A model generated the notes under the pieces. That model had not been told where the DNA came from and ran no database searches. It worked only from the letters and a program-made list of their open reading frames with translations. The translations under genes and the position numbers were made by a program. A stretch of 64,000 nucleotides of DNA. Source: Gymnothorax reevesii. Taxonomy: Eukaryota > Chordata > Actinopteri > Anguilliformes > Muraenidae. The stretch is taken from positions 151,487,947-151,551,946 of the forward strand of contig CM056573.1 of NCBI GenBank assembly GCA_029721435.1. Direction: 5' to 3'. Positions within the stretch are counted from its first letter, which is position 1; every line of letters starts with the position of its first letter. Positions 46,740 to 56,396 of this stretch are shown in pieces.

Positions 46740-47579
46740 CATCGGCGGAACCAGACATTTTACTGGAGCATGTGCCCCAGTATTGGTCCGCAGTGCCCCA
46801 GTATAATTTTCCCCAGGAGATTAAAAAAAAAAAAAAATCACGTTTTAAGTCTACATGTCCACGTAATCTACAGTAACAGAAAGTGCATAGGCACACAACT
46901 ACTTCATATGATAACTGTGACTCATTGCTACTTTATACACTTCACTCCGTATAGTACACAATGGCATTTGGCTACTTGCCATATTCACGTGGCTTTGGTT
47001 CGGCTAGTGCTCACTTCAGAACACAAGGTCACACACACACGCACGCACGCACGCACGCACGCACGCACAACGGTGTCTGTCAGTGCTGACTGCTCTCACC
47101 GTCATTCTTTCCACCTGTCTCCAGGTTAGGGCTGGGCTACTGCCTGTCCTTATTGTTTGTTTTCTCCTCTGTATTGCCATTTCCATGGGAATTTAAATGT
47201 CACAACTTTGCTTAAACTTTCAGTTGCCGTCTAGCCAGCTAGCTTTGGCTGTAAATTGAAGTAGCCTAGTGCAGACGTTAGCTGCTGGCTCATCATAGGC
47301 ATAACATTGATTCATAATGGTTAGCCTAGCACTGTCAACTCGATTTCTGGAGATCACTATCGATGTTTGATGTGCACATATGAGCTATTTCACGTTAAAA
47401 CATGGGTTCTGTGTGAACAGAGAATCGGGCTCGTCGAGTTTGGTTATGAGACAACAAGATAATCTGACATGAATGTATAATTTGAAGCTATTTATGCTTT
47501 TTTATGATAAATTAGTGCAAAAAAGTTTTGCTCGCATTGTTTGTGCCCCAGTACAGTATTAGGTCTAGTGACACCCCTG
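46740..47579. mobile_element. hAT-type element inside the 5S SINE
   Basis: The SINE is interrupted between two copies of ATCCCAAC (46732-46739 and 47580-47587), an exact 8-base duplication. The right end read in reverse is CAGGGGTGTCACTAG, a hAT-like terminus; the left CATCGGCGGAACCAG is a weak match, and both ends share TACTG...GGGGCAC further in. The body has no transposase. It contains a CACG microsatellite. Confidence 0.75.
47031..47068. repeat. CA/CACG microsatellite
   Basis: ACACACACAC is followed by about seven GCAC units. Confidence 0.9.
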
Positions 47580-47912
47580 ATCCCAACCTACTTGCCCACC
47601 AACACCTGCTCCAGCACCAACTTATTTTCTGAGGTGGTCTCCCATTCAAGCACTAAGCAAGGCCACACCTGCTTAGCTTTAGCCACACAGCTGGTGCTGA
47701 TCAAGCTGTGGTAGGGTTGCTAGTTAAAAAATTAGTACAGACATTTCATTGTCACTTTTTCAGATAGCACTGAAGTTAGTCTTCTTAATCTGATGTTTGA
47801 AAATACTGCCAGTATACTTGAACATTAGGCATTAATACTTTAATACTTAGATATACTCAAGAAAAGTATGATAATCAAAAGTTTGGGTACAAGTATTAGC
47901 CAAATATACTTA

Positions 47913-49433
47913 GGCCCGTATTCAGAAACGACACTCACACTAATCCTCCACTCACCATATTGTGAAAACGATTGAAATGTAACGAGTGCGAGAAAGCGAT
48001 CGACCTACCACTAACCGAGAGAGCGGCCCCACTCCTCGCCAGTTGTTATTCACAAACGTCACTCTAGCACAGGGATACTCACTCTTTTCCAGATTGAGCC
48101 GCAGTGGGTGCAGGCTTTCATTCTAACCATGCAGTCACACACCTGATTCTACTAATCACGGGTCTTTGGCAAAAGCCTCAAGGGTTGATTAGTAGAATCA
48201 GGTGTGTGACTGGTTGGTTAGAATGAAAGCCTGCACCCACAGCGGCTCAATCTGGAAAAGAGTGAGTATCCCTGCTCTAGCATAACTGATAGTAGGGGGC
48301 ACTGGGTACCACAGGCGGTGCTCGGCTGCTGCAAAGGGACGCTCAATCCTCAACCTTCAGGGCTGAATGACCTAAACCTGTTGCAGTTTACTTTTCTTGA
48401 TTAGAGAGTTTCTCAGACTAATTGGTAAAACGACAATCAGATTTTTGATAGCGTTGTTATACACTGCTTCACAAAATTGAGGCGTTTCTCTCGCGCATAA
48501 ATGACAACGTAAATATCAGCATGTCTTCATAAATTCTGTGGTCGAGTGGCTCGTGAAAGGCGCAGGACAGCCCGCGAGGCTCATGAAGCAACAAGCTGTG
48601 AAACGTGCCAGACGTTTCCTTCCACATTCAGCAGTTAATAATGTAGAAAAGAATGGATTCTCGTGACTTACAGCTACATGAGCCTCGCTGATCAATAAAC
48701 ACGCGTCCCACGAGCCAGCTGAGCGCAGAATTTTCCAACCCATCAGTAAAGAAAAGCGCGAGAAGTTGACAGATGTGCGACATTAACGAAAACTGACCAC
48801 ACCTGATAATGTTAAGAGTTTTCGGAGTTTCTGCAATGGTAATTTAAATGAATTGAAAATGGGACAATAATCATCAGTGCTCATTATAACTTAACAAGTA
48901 GAACTGGCGACACATGATAATCCTTAGGATTTTTGGAGTTCAAGTAAATAAAATTTTATTAAATGATTGAAAAAAGGTCAGGTCCGGTCATTATTTTTAA
49001 GGGATGGTTTTGAGCTTTCCCTATTGCCACTTCACCAGTAGCCACTGGTGGGTACACAAATGCTGACCTCGAGTTCACCACGGTGCAGTTGGTAAACTGA
49101 AACCAGGTGGTCAGTCAGCAAGTTACCGGCATCGGTTTCATCTTTATATTTAAAATTTGCCTACTTGCGATTGCGTCAAGATGGCTGTAAATGATCCAGA
49201 GTTTCCAATGATTGTTACAAACACCTGTACAAGTCAGTACGGCTCAAGGGAGATGTTCCATGCACTCAACCTTCACTCAGAAAGAGACGCTATTTTCAAT
49301 GAGTGAGGTCTCTGAAAGCAAATGTGTTAGGACAACCTCTGACTCGTTTAGTATAACCTGACACTTACTAAGTTTTAGCACTCACTCACACTCAATTAGT
49401 GCGAGTGTCGTTTCTGAATACAGGCCTGAGACA
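47913..49433. mobile_element. Terminal-inverted-repeat element, Harbinger-like, non-autonomous
   Basis: The left AGGCCCGTATTCAGAAACGA followed by CACTCACAC is inverted at the right (GTGCGAGTGTCGTTTCTGAA then TACAGGCCT). Flanks read TT(A) and TGA, compatible with a 3-base TWA-type duplication but not proof. About 1.5 kb with no transposase seen. It holds a palindromic MITE at 48070-48274, and its right end is duplicated in tandem. Confidence 0.7.
48070..48274. mobile_element. Palindromic hAT-type MITE, 205 bases
   Basis: Arms of about 95 bases beginning CAGGGATACTCACTCTTTTC are almost perfectly complementary (CCAGATTGAGCCGC, GTGGGTGCAGGCTTTCATTC, GTCACACACCTGATTCTACT), with a loop of about 20 bases. 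CTCTAGCA flanks both sides (48062-48069 and 48275-48282), an exact 8-base duplication. The near-perfect arms suggest a recent insertion. Confidence 0.93.
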
Positions 49434-49560
49434 CTATTTTCAGTGTGAGTGAGGTCTCTGAAAGCAAACGCGTGTTAGGGCAACCTCTGACTCATTTAGT
49501 ATAACCTGACACTTACTAAGTTTTAGCACTCATTCCATTCGTGTGAGTGTCGTTTATATA
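49292..49560. repeat. Tandem duplication of the Harbinger-like right end
   Basis: Two units of about 140 and 130 bases, each with GAGTGAGGTCTCTGAAAGCA, CAACCTCTGACTC and AGTATAACCTGACACTTACT. The first ends in a complete terminus; the second stops at GTGTCGTTT. Confidence 0.85.
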
Positions 49561-49689
49561 ACTTAGCTCAGTATATCTGTAATAAGTACATCAAAAGTAA
49601 ACTGAAAGTATACTCTTGTATTTTTAGTTTTGAAGGAGTATACTTATAGCACACTTGAATAAACTTCTTTTTTGTTAGGGCTGTCATTA

Positions 49690-50690
49690 AACCATAAATT
49701 CAGGGCAGGACATTTTGCAGATACAGCCACCAAATGCTGGACTATTCCTGTTCACTCTTTGAAGTATCAGTCTCGTCAGTGAACAAATCACCACAATAGC
49801 AAGAAATAATGGTCTGCACTGCCAATGGCGTATCACCATAGTTCAGAATGGTGGTCTTTTTCAGGTGTTGAAAAATACCGCCTGGGTGCATTAAAAATGA
49901 GTACAGAGGAAATGTATTTTTCTTCTGCGATTATTAGCAATGGAAAATTAGCTTACATTCGTCATTTCCTTTGGCCAAAGCACTAAACTAGCGCTTTAAA
50001 TCCTGAAATTTCCACAGAAACCTCCTTAAAGGTGACAGAATCAAAAACCGCTTTTACCTTGCCTATGTTGAACAACAGTAGTCTACCCGCATTCAAGAAC
50101 ATACGAAAAGAGCTAGACATTCTGAACATCTCTGTTTCAGAGTAATTCCTCTTTTAAAAATGACCGCCATAAAACGGGCCACAATGAACAACGGGTACAT
50201 ATGACGTAACATGCATCTCACTGCCCCCCCTCACTCTCATTCCATTTCCTCCCCTTCAAATTAATTTGCATACAAGTCTTTATCCAATTCCATTGTTTTC
50301 AATCCCTCAGTAACGACAAGCGTGAGAATTCCAGAGTCATAATCGATTTCTGTGTCACTAGTGGGGAAATCCACTGTAATGCACGTGAAACAGATTAACT
50401 TATTGCACAAGGACTTACACAACCGCTCGAAAGTTTGGAAAACAAAGAAATTTGTGATCAGGAAAAATACATTTTCATGCATTTCGAACATTTTTATCCA
50501 TTTCACAAACAATTAAAATTAATCAGATGGATTTCAAAGAATGATCTACATTTTTGCATAGTGGCCTATTATCAGCAACTGTCAGTCCTCTGCATCAATC
50601 TCCTGGAATGGCTGCTAATCCAAGCGAAGCATTTTTTAGGGATTATTGATTATTAGAAAACACTTCTGCAAATGTGTTGCACAGCCGAAA
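49690..50690. other. Gene-free stretch
   Basis: Short opposite-strand frames (50261-50656) lack domains. A CCTTAAAGGTGACAGAATC block near 50028 resembles the ends of a short dispersed repeat seen at 4.4 and 52.2 kb. Confidence 0.4.
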
Positions 50691-50792
50691 ACCCTTGAAC
50701 CAATAAGGAAGTGCAAAAGGGAGCATGGCATTCTTTAGGTTCGTTTAGTACCTGAAGCATCAGCTGTTGTTTTTGTTTGTTTACAGGTTCAA

Positions 50793-51335
50793 AATGGCCA
50801 GAAAGAATGAACTTCCTTTAGAGACCCATCAGTCTATTGTTGTGCTTAGAAAAGAAGGCTATTCAATGTGAGAAATTAAAAACTTAAAATCTCTTACCAT
50901 GCGATCGTAGTCCCTTCAGAGAGCAGCACAAACTGGCACTAACAAGGACAGAAACAAGGGCCATCTGGCAATGGCGTATCTCCCCGGCCCCCCACATTCA
51001 TGGATTAACTGCTCAAGAAGTTCCTAAATACCAAAAGGCACATCTACATATGACACCTGACCTACATGTCAATTTTCGTGAAGAAATACTGAACGGTTTT
51101 CAAGTTATGCTCCGGACAAAAGAATGTTTACAGACGGACGGACAGACAGACAGACGGACAGACAGACAGTGTGATAGCTATATCCCCCGCATTATATGTC
51201 GAGGGGATAAAAAGGAGCGGGAGGCCCCGATGCACAACTGTGCAAGAAGACATATCTGTGTGTGTAGTTAAAGACAAAGACGCCTCACAGATTGTCAACT
51301 AGCAGCTGCGCTGTCAAACACCAGTTTCAGCATCA
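50793..51335 (+). pseudogene. Tc1-like transposase N-terminal fragment, split by a GGAC-rich repeat
   Basis: MARKNELPLETHQSIVVLRK begins at 50793, followed after a stop by EIKNLKS and a degraded helix-turn-helix segment to about 50945. Beyond the repeat, RSGRPRCTTVQEDISVCVVK (one frame) and RRLTDCQLAAALSNT (another) continue the linker and second helical domain to about 51335. The right end of the element, reading GTGATCCCAAACTTTTGAAG then GGTGCCT, is at about 51520-51548. The catalytic domain is deleted. Confidence 0.75.
50948..51211. repeat. GGAC-rich repeat inserted in the Tc1 fragment
   Basis: It begins CAAGGGCCATCTGGCAATGG and includes TGAAGAAATACTGAACGGTT, CAAGTTATGCTCCGGACAAA and a long GGACAGACAGACAGACGGAC tract, ending GCATTATATGTCGAGGGGAT. 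Its borders are well defined because the interrupted transposase frame resumes directly after it. Confidence 0.8.
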
Positions 51336-51342
51336 ACAGTGA

Positions 51343-51370
51343 AGGTGTTTTTTTTTTTTTTTTTTTTTTT
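51343..51370. repeat. Poly-T run
   Basis: About 27 T residues next to the truncated Tc1 fragment. Confidence 0.9.
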
Positions 51371-51569
51371 GATGAAGCAAAGTTTGAAGTACATATTCAT
51401 CATTTCCCATCAAACAAATTATTTCTAACGCAGACAATGTCAGCATGTTCTGTTCATTTGCAATATTTCCTATTCAGACTAATTTCATGTGCGTTTCCAT
51501 GGAAAACAAGAAAATTTCCAAGTGATCCCAAACTTTTGAAGGGTGCCTAAATTCCACAAATGAATTTCT

Positions 51570-51890
51570 TCAGCACCTTTGATTGCATACTTGCTGACTA
51601 CGGCACAGGAATGTCAATGCGAGAGACTCACTCCGAATGCATAAGCCTAACGTTTGGGAGGAAAAAAAATACCATTCAGAAACATTTAATTTCAGCCTTT
51701 GCTGGACTGGTTCTTCCTCCAATTCAGTTCCCTCATCCGATTTGGGCTCAAACATATAAGGCTGAATCTCTGAATAAGCCATAGCTGCATAAGTTGGTCT
51801 GTCCGTGTTCCGAAGCCACAGAGTATTTTCCATTTTCCCTTCCGCTCTGGGCAAAGTTACATTCTTTTTAGTGGCAGCAAAGCCAGCCAA
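51570..51890 (-). pseudogene. P2X7-type intracellular-domain-like fragment
   Basis: The 106-codon minus-strand frame contains YSEIQPYMFEPKSDEG, an acidic stretch (TELEEEPVQQ) and LKLNVSEWYFFSS. The EIQPYMFEP start followed by acidic residues and a Trp matches, from memory, proteins with a P2X7 C-terminal-like cysteine domain that are abundant in fish and cnidarian repeats. The cysteines that should follow the Trp are lost or frameshifted, so it is a decayed copy and not a purinoceptor gene. Confidence 0.45.
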
Positions 51891-52114
51891 TCAGCGTCAA
51901 GTACTTGCATTTCATGATGAGGCTGCCAGTTAAGCCCGAAAGGTTGGCAAATAGCTGCAAAACAACAAGTTCAAAATCTCCCACCAAAACATCGCTTTTT
52001 GAGAGAGGTTTGAAAGAAGCTTCTGAGGCATTACAGACCCAACCAAAATTTTGTTGTCTATATGTCACATCACTGAACAAGGATAAATACCCCATTCAAC
52101 CATTCTATGTCACC

Positions 52115-52283
52115 TTTTACATTAAAGGCATAATACCCAATTAAATTAAATACATAAACACATTGCAAAATAAAGACAGACTGGCAAGGATGGAATGAGA
52201 TTGTGACTTGCAGTCAAGCAGATACGTAGTTGGGTTGTCAGTTCTGAGCATTTGCAGTAATCATGAGACAGCTCCTTTAAGGA
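52115..52283. repeat. Short dispersed repeat, MITE-like, copy 2
   Basis: Shares GACTTGCAGTCAAGCAGAT and CAGTTCTGAGCATTTGCAGT with 4365-4560 and ends CAGCTCCTTTAAGG. Confidence 0.5.
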
Positions 52284-52714
52284 TTTGTTCCGTTAATAGA
52301 TATTGTTTAACTGGTGTTCTGCTCAGTTTGTCTGGACTCTGGCCTTATCTTTCATAGTTGGCTACGGTCGCATCATCAAGTGGGCTGCGCTCATTTTCAC
52401 ATACTTCCTCTGATGTACTGCATGAGGCTTTGCAACCCATTATTGTCACTTGGCGGTCATGATGGTCAAACACAGTGAATATTGAGCAGTTCCTGACTGT
52501 TCAAGACACGTCTTTCACTCATTAAAAAAAGCAATCCTTAGCACAATTTCTCTTTGATCACATGCAATTAAAGAGCTAGGCTACTCATTGTTTTCCCTAG
52601 CACTATGCTAAGCGCTGGAAATAGTTTGTCATTTTGGATAAGTCTGCAATTTGAATGACTGGCTAGTGCATTACCTTTACAAATCAGCACGTTGTACATT
52701 GTATCCTTCATTAT

Positions 52715-52925
52715 TCCCCGCCAACACGAAGTGGGAGGGGGATATAGGCTTGACCTCCGTCCGTCCGTCCGCCCTTCCGTCCGTCCATCCGAGACAAAGG
52801 GGACAGCTTTACTCAGAAACTACTACAGATACAGTAACCAAATTTGGTGTGTTGCTCCAGACCTTAAAGGCCTTGATCGAGTTCAAAAATAAGAAGCACA
52901 TGATTGGCGGGGGATGTTGTAGACC
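52715..52925. repeat. CCGT-rich (GGAC-family, inverted) repeat fragment
   Basis: GAAGTGGGAGGGGGATATAG is followed by CCGTCCGTCCGTCCGCCC and ACCAAATTTGGTGTGTTGCT. The order (G-rich ATA end, GGAC tract, core) is that of the GGAC family in reverse. Confidence 0.55.
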
Positions 52926-52929
52926 ATGT

Positions 52930-54200
52930 CGACTTGCTTGAAATAGCTTTGCCTCTGCCTGCTCTAAATGTCCCATTATCCTCTAACTAAGGCCCCTCAC
53001 CTAGATGAACGAGCCATAAAATCAGAAGCCTATGGCCACTGGCTCCAAAGGCCCAGACAAATTATGCTCAGGTCTTTGGGTTATGCCAGTGTCATTGGTT
53101 TTGGGGGATTCAGATACATTCTCAACTTTCAGATTCATGCATGCTGTTTTGTAATCTCCAATCATGGTATATTTTTCCATTGTATTCTACTATAAACTTC
53201 CATACAATGAGTTTATGGCATTGTCATATTTCATGGTGTATTTCCTCCTAATATTAAGTCAACAAAATCAAGAACTTTGCATTACCATGCACGTTGTCTC
53301 GTCATAGTGTATTCAGACATCTTGCCATCATGCTGCCCTCCATACAATGTTTTAATTGTTTCCATGTATTGCATGTTAAAACGCATTTTCATTTCACTCA
53401 CCTTTATTCACTTCCGGCTCACACCTCGCATGAAACATCTTTCCATACACATAAGCAGGGCCATAAAGTGACACTACTGTACAATGCCAACTTACCCATG
53501 ACCATAAACAGACCACTATAAAAAAAAAAAAAAGGAAAAAAAGGAAAAATGAGAAAGTACAGGTAGATACAAATTTTGTGCAATCACAGTGTCATGTCCC
53601 CCCCGCTCAACTAAATGAAATGCATTAATCCCTCCCCGCTCATCAAAATTAAAAGCATAGCCTCCCCAACAAAATGCACATCATCTCCCCCTGGTCTGCA
53701 ACCACACATTGATTCCTGGTCTGTTAAATTGTTGTCAATTATTTCTTAGGCAATTAATTGTACAGCAAAATTTGGAACTGTTACAGCCCTAGTCACACAC
53801 ATGCAAGCACATCTCATATTGCAACACAAGAAAATGTGTTGCAACTCATTTCCCACGTATCACTAGAACTTTCTGCAATCTGTGGTATAGTCCTTCTTTG
53901 CAATTAAGCATTGATGAGTTTTGGGTACCCAACATCCTGTCACCGGTTAATTGTTTGAAGGGTTACATGATTGCATGGATGTTCCCTCGACCAGTTTATC
54001 AAGAGTTGGGTTGAAAGTAGGAGATTTAGGATGATATGGAAGTTCTTTTATTGACAATTTGTTGCCCTTACCCATATAAATATGCATTCAGTAACAAATC
54101 TATGTACATTGAACATAAGTTTAAACATTCACTGGTTCTGAACAAATCCATACCATTTCCATATACATGAGATGTGAGCACCACTGCTTATAGGCAATTA
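52930..54200. other. Gene-free stretch
   Basis: Low-complexity A-rich tract at 53519-53570 and a CCCC-rich part at 53598-53690; no coding signal. Confidence 0.4.
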
Positions 54201-54214
54201 TAAGCAATATATCC

Positions 54215-54405
54215 AAAAATTTGACAGCATTCCCAAGGTTTTAGCACAATCATCCAAGTTTCACTGAAATAAAAGGAACCAGAAACGCCCACGTTTGAAC
54301 ACCCTCGGCCTGACGGCGCACACACGGACAGACAGACAGACGGACAGACAGACGACGAACTGATGACAATGCCCTTCGGCCTGAAGTCGGGGCGAGGGTA
54401 AAAAG
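54215..54405. repeat. GGAC-rich repeat, right part
   Basis: A core with CACAATCATCCAAGTTTCAC is followed by GGACAGACAGACAGACGGAC at about 54325 and an end GAAGTCGGGGCGAGGGTAAA. Confidence 0.6.
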
Positions 54406-54829
54406 GACAAACGTGAAAGACAGGAATCAAACACCTGGAATGCACAAGGTAAAAAAGAGAAATATGACATGACGCAGCTGCCAGCAGACTGGCAAAATGT
54501 TTATACATGACTGGATTTTGCACAATTCAATACACTAAATCCACACAGGCATCTTTAGGAATCTTATCGGAATAGTTCACAAAAATAAGGAAGAATAGAA
54601 CATCTCCAGATGATCAAATAGCTAGATCTGAGACAATGTCCCACCAAAATGCAAATGTGATTATTCATTAACGATGAGAAAATTAGTAGCCAATGTAACA
54701 ACGATAATGATCCGTTTATGTGGTCATTGAAATAAACACTAAAATTCTTCACTATTTAAAACTGAGAGAAATTGAAATTCTGACTGATCTTGAGTCATAG
54801 GAACAAATAAAAAGCCAAAACAAAGCGGC

Positions 54830-55690
54830 AGTTTTAAATTTACAGATGATGCTAAACGGGGAGGTTAAGCAAACAGTTTAGAGTCCACTAAAGTGATTCT
54901 GGATGATTTCAATAAAATCCAGAATTGGGAAGAAATGTCGCTAATGAAATTTAAAGTAGTGAAATGTTAAGTTCTACATGTAGGTAATCAAAACATGAGA
55001 CAGGATTACTTCATGGGAGGTTTAAAACTGGAATGTGCTCCAGATGAAAAAGATTTGGGAGTGATTGTTGATCAAACCCTTACAGGTTCTCGCCATTGTG
55101 CCATAGCAGCAAAAAAGGCCAACAGGATGCTGGGATATACAGCCAAAAGTTTGAGTATAAATCCAAGGAGGTCATACTTCTCTTGTACAACACATTCGTC
55201 AGACCACAGAGACTATTTGTGTAGAGTTCTGGGGACAATACTTTAAGAAAGCTCCAGAAAAAGTTCAGAGAAGAGCCACTAAGCTAATTTCAGGGATAAA
55301 AGATGAAAGTTATGAGAATAGGCTGAAGATCCTTAATCTCTTTAGTCTAAGGGAAAGGAGACTTTGGGGTGATTTGATCGATCGAGGTCTTATAAAACGT
55401 TAAAGGGTGAACAAAATGAATTATTAATGATTACTAAGGCCAAGTTTTGTTAGGAGAAGTCGGGGTCACAAATGGAAGTTGGCTAAGGGTAAATTTAGCA
55501 CTGTAATCTCAGTATGGAATAGCTTGCCTGACCATATTGTTGAGGCCAAAACCTTGGGAATTTTCAAGAACAGATTTGATTTAGTGCTAGTTGGTCATTG
55601 AGTATTTGAAGTAATAGATTCTCGATAGTAATAAGAAACTGGCGAGCTTAATTGGGCTGAATGGCCTGTTCAAGAGTTCAAGTGTAAGAG
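54830..55690 (+). pseudogene. CR1-like LINE fragment, RT end to 3' end (third copy)
   Basis: The frame at about 54995-55246 reads DYFMGGLKLECAPDEKDLGV and IVDQTLTGSRHCAIAAKKAN, as in copy B. Upstream, the ADD active-site region is still recognisable near 54840 in degraded form, and downstream scattered pieces of the C-terminal domain reach SQYGIACLTILL-type sequence. The end GGGCTGAATGGCCTGTTCAA near 55650-55675 matches the 3' end of copy B. Many frameshifts make it older than copies A and B. Confidence 0.75.
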
Positions 55691-55694
55691 TAAA

Positions 55695-56390
55695 AGTTAA
55701 TAACATTTCCAGTTAAATGTAGTGGGGGAAGATTTAGCAAAAATTGCAAGTCATACTTTTTCTAAACATATAATAAAAATTACACTCATTACAGCTGGAA
55801 TTGATTTTGTAACATGGCCAGCTGAAAACTTGACAGAGTAAAACCCATGAATGAAAATGAAATGAATGAAAAGGCCAACATATCATAAGGGAACCCCCAG
55901 AGTGAAATGTGCTACAATGTGCTAGGGCGATAAACCCCACAGTGGATGTAGGATATCATAAAATGTGGACTGAATTAAGGACACAGAAAAGATTGAAGTC
56001 TTGAAATTGTGCGCTTATGAGGTTCCCTAGGAAGAAGAATATTAAAGCACATCAGAACAAAAATTACATAGTCTGAAGAACACTTGAGGGTAGTCAGACA
56101 GGAGTACGGCAAATGACAGGAAGAGCTGACACTATGTTGTCGATATATTAGTCTCACCAGCAAAAAAACATCCTTATGGCATGCTCGTAAGACGACAGGT
56201 TTGAAGTCCATCATTGCAACCACAAAAAACAGTGGCTTACAGCTTTTCTAGGATGGTGGTCACCCGACAGGGTGTGGGCAACATTCGAGGCCTGTCTGTA
56301 AATCAACATTGTAAGGATAAAGCCAATACAGAGATATTCTGTATATTTTACTTGTTTTTGTGAAGGTGAATCAGCTGTGAACACAGCGAG
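55695..56390. other. Gene-free stretch, likely 3' side of the piggyBac-derived gene
   Basis: No coding exon; short frames only. It may include the 3' UTR of the minus-strand gene ending at 56397. Confidence 0.35.
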
Positions 56391-56396
56391 TCTGTC

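Larger units (their letters stand above)
46612..47725 (-). repeat. 5S-rRNA-derived SINE, minus strand, split by a hAT
   Basis: Read in reverse, 47725-47588 has the 5S-like head (AAGCTAAGCAGGTGTGGCCT, TGAATGGGAGACCACCTC) and GTTGGTGGGC. The body continues at 46739-46612 with GATGAGATGTGAACCTGAAG and the TGTGGTCATTAAA region. The same order is found intact at 59563-60055. The 3' tail is missing. Confidence 0.85.
46178..49682. mobile_element. Outer element with AGTATACTT subterminal repeats, hosting nested insertions
   Basis: The left end CCCTTAGAAAAAAGTAGTTT and the right end, read in reverse, CCCTAACAAAAAAGAAGTTT are inverted relatives. Inside both, AAGTATACT or AGTATACTT motifs recur every 30-60 bases (46200-46600, 47800-47910, 49565-49660), a DNA-transposon-like subterminal structure. 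Removing the two insertions listed separately leaves about 0.9 kb. No coding frame. No clear target duplication. Confidence 0.6.

Noticed and set aside
47031..47068. CRISPR-like short repeat array
   Set aside because: It is a simple CACG microsatellite without spacers, in a vertebrate genome.
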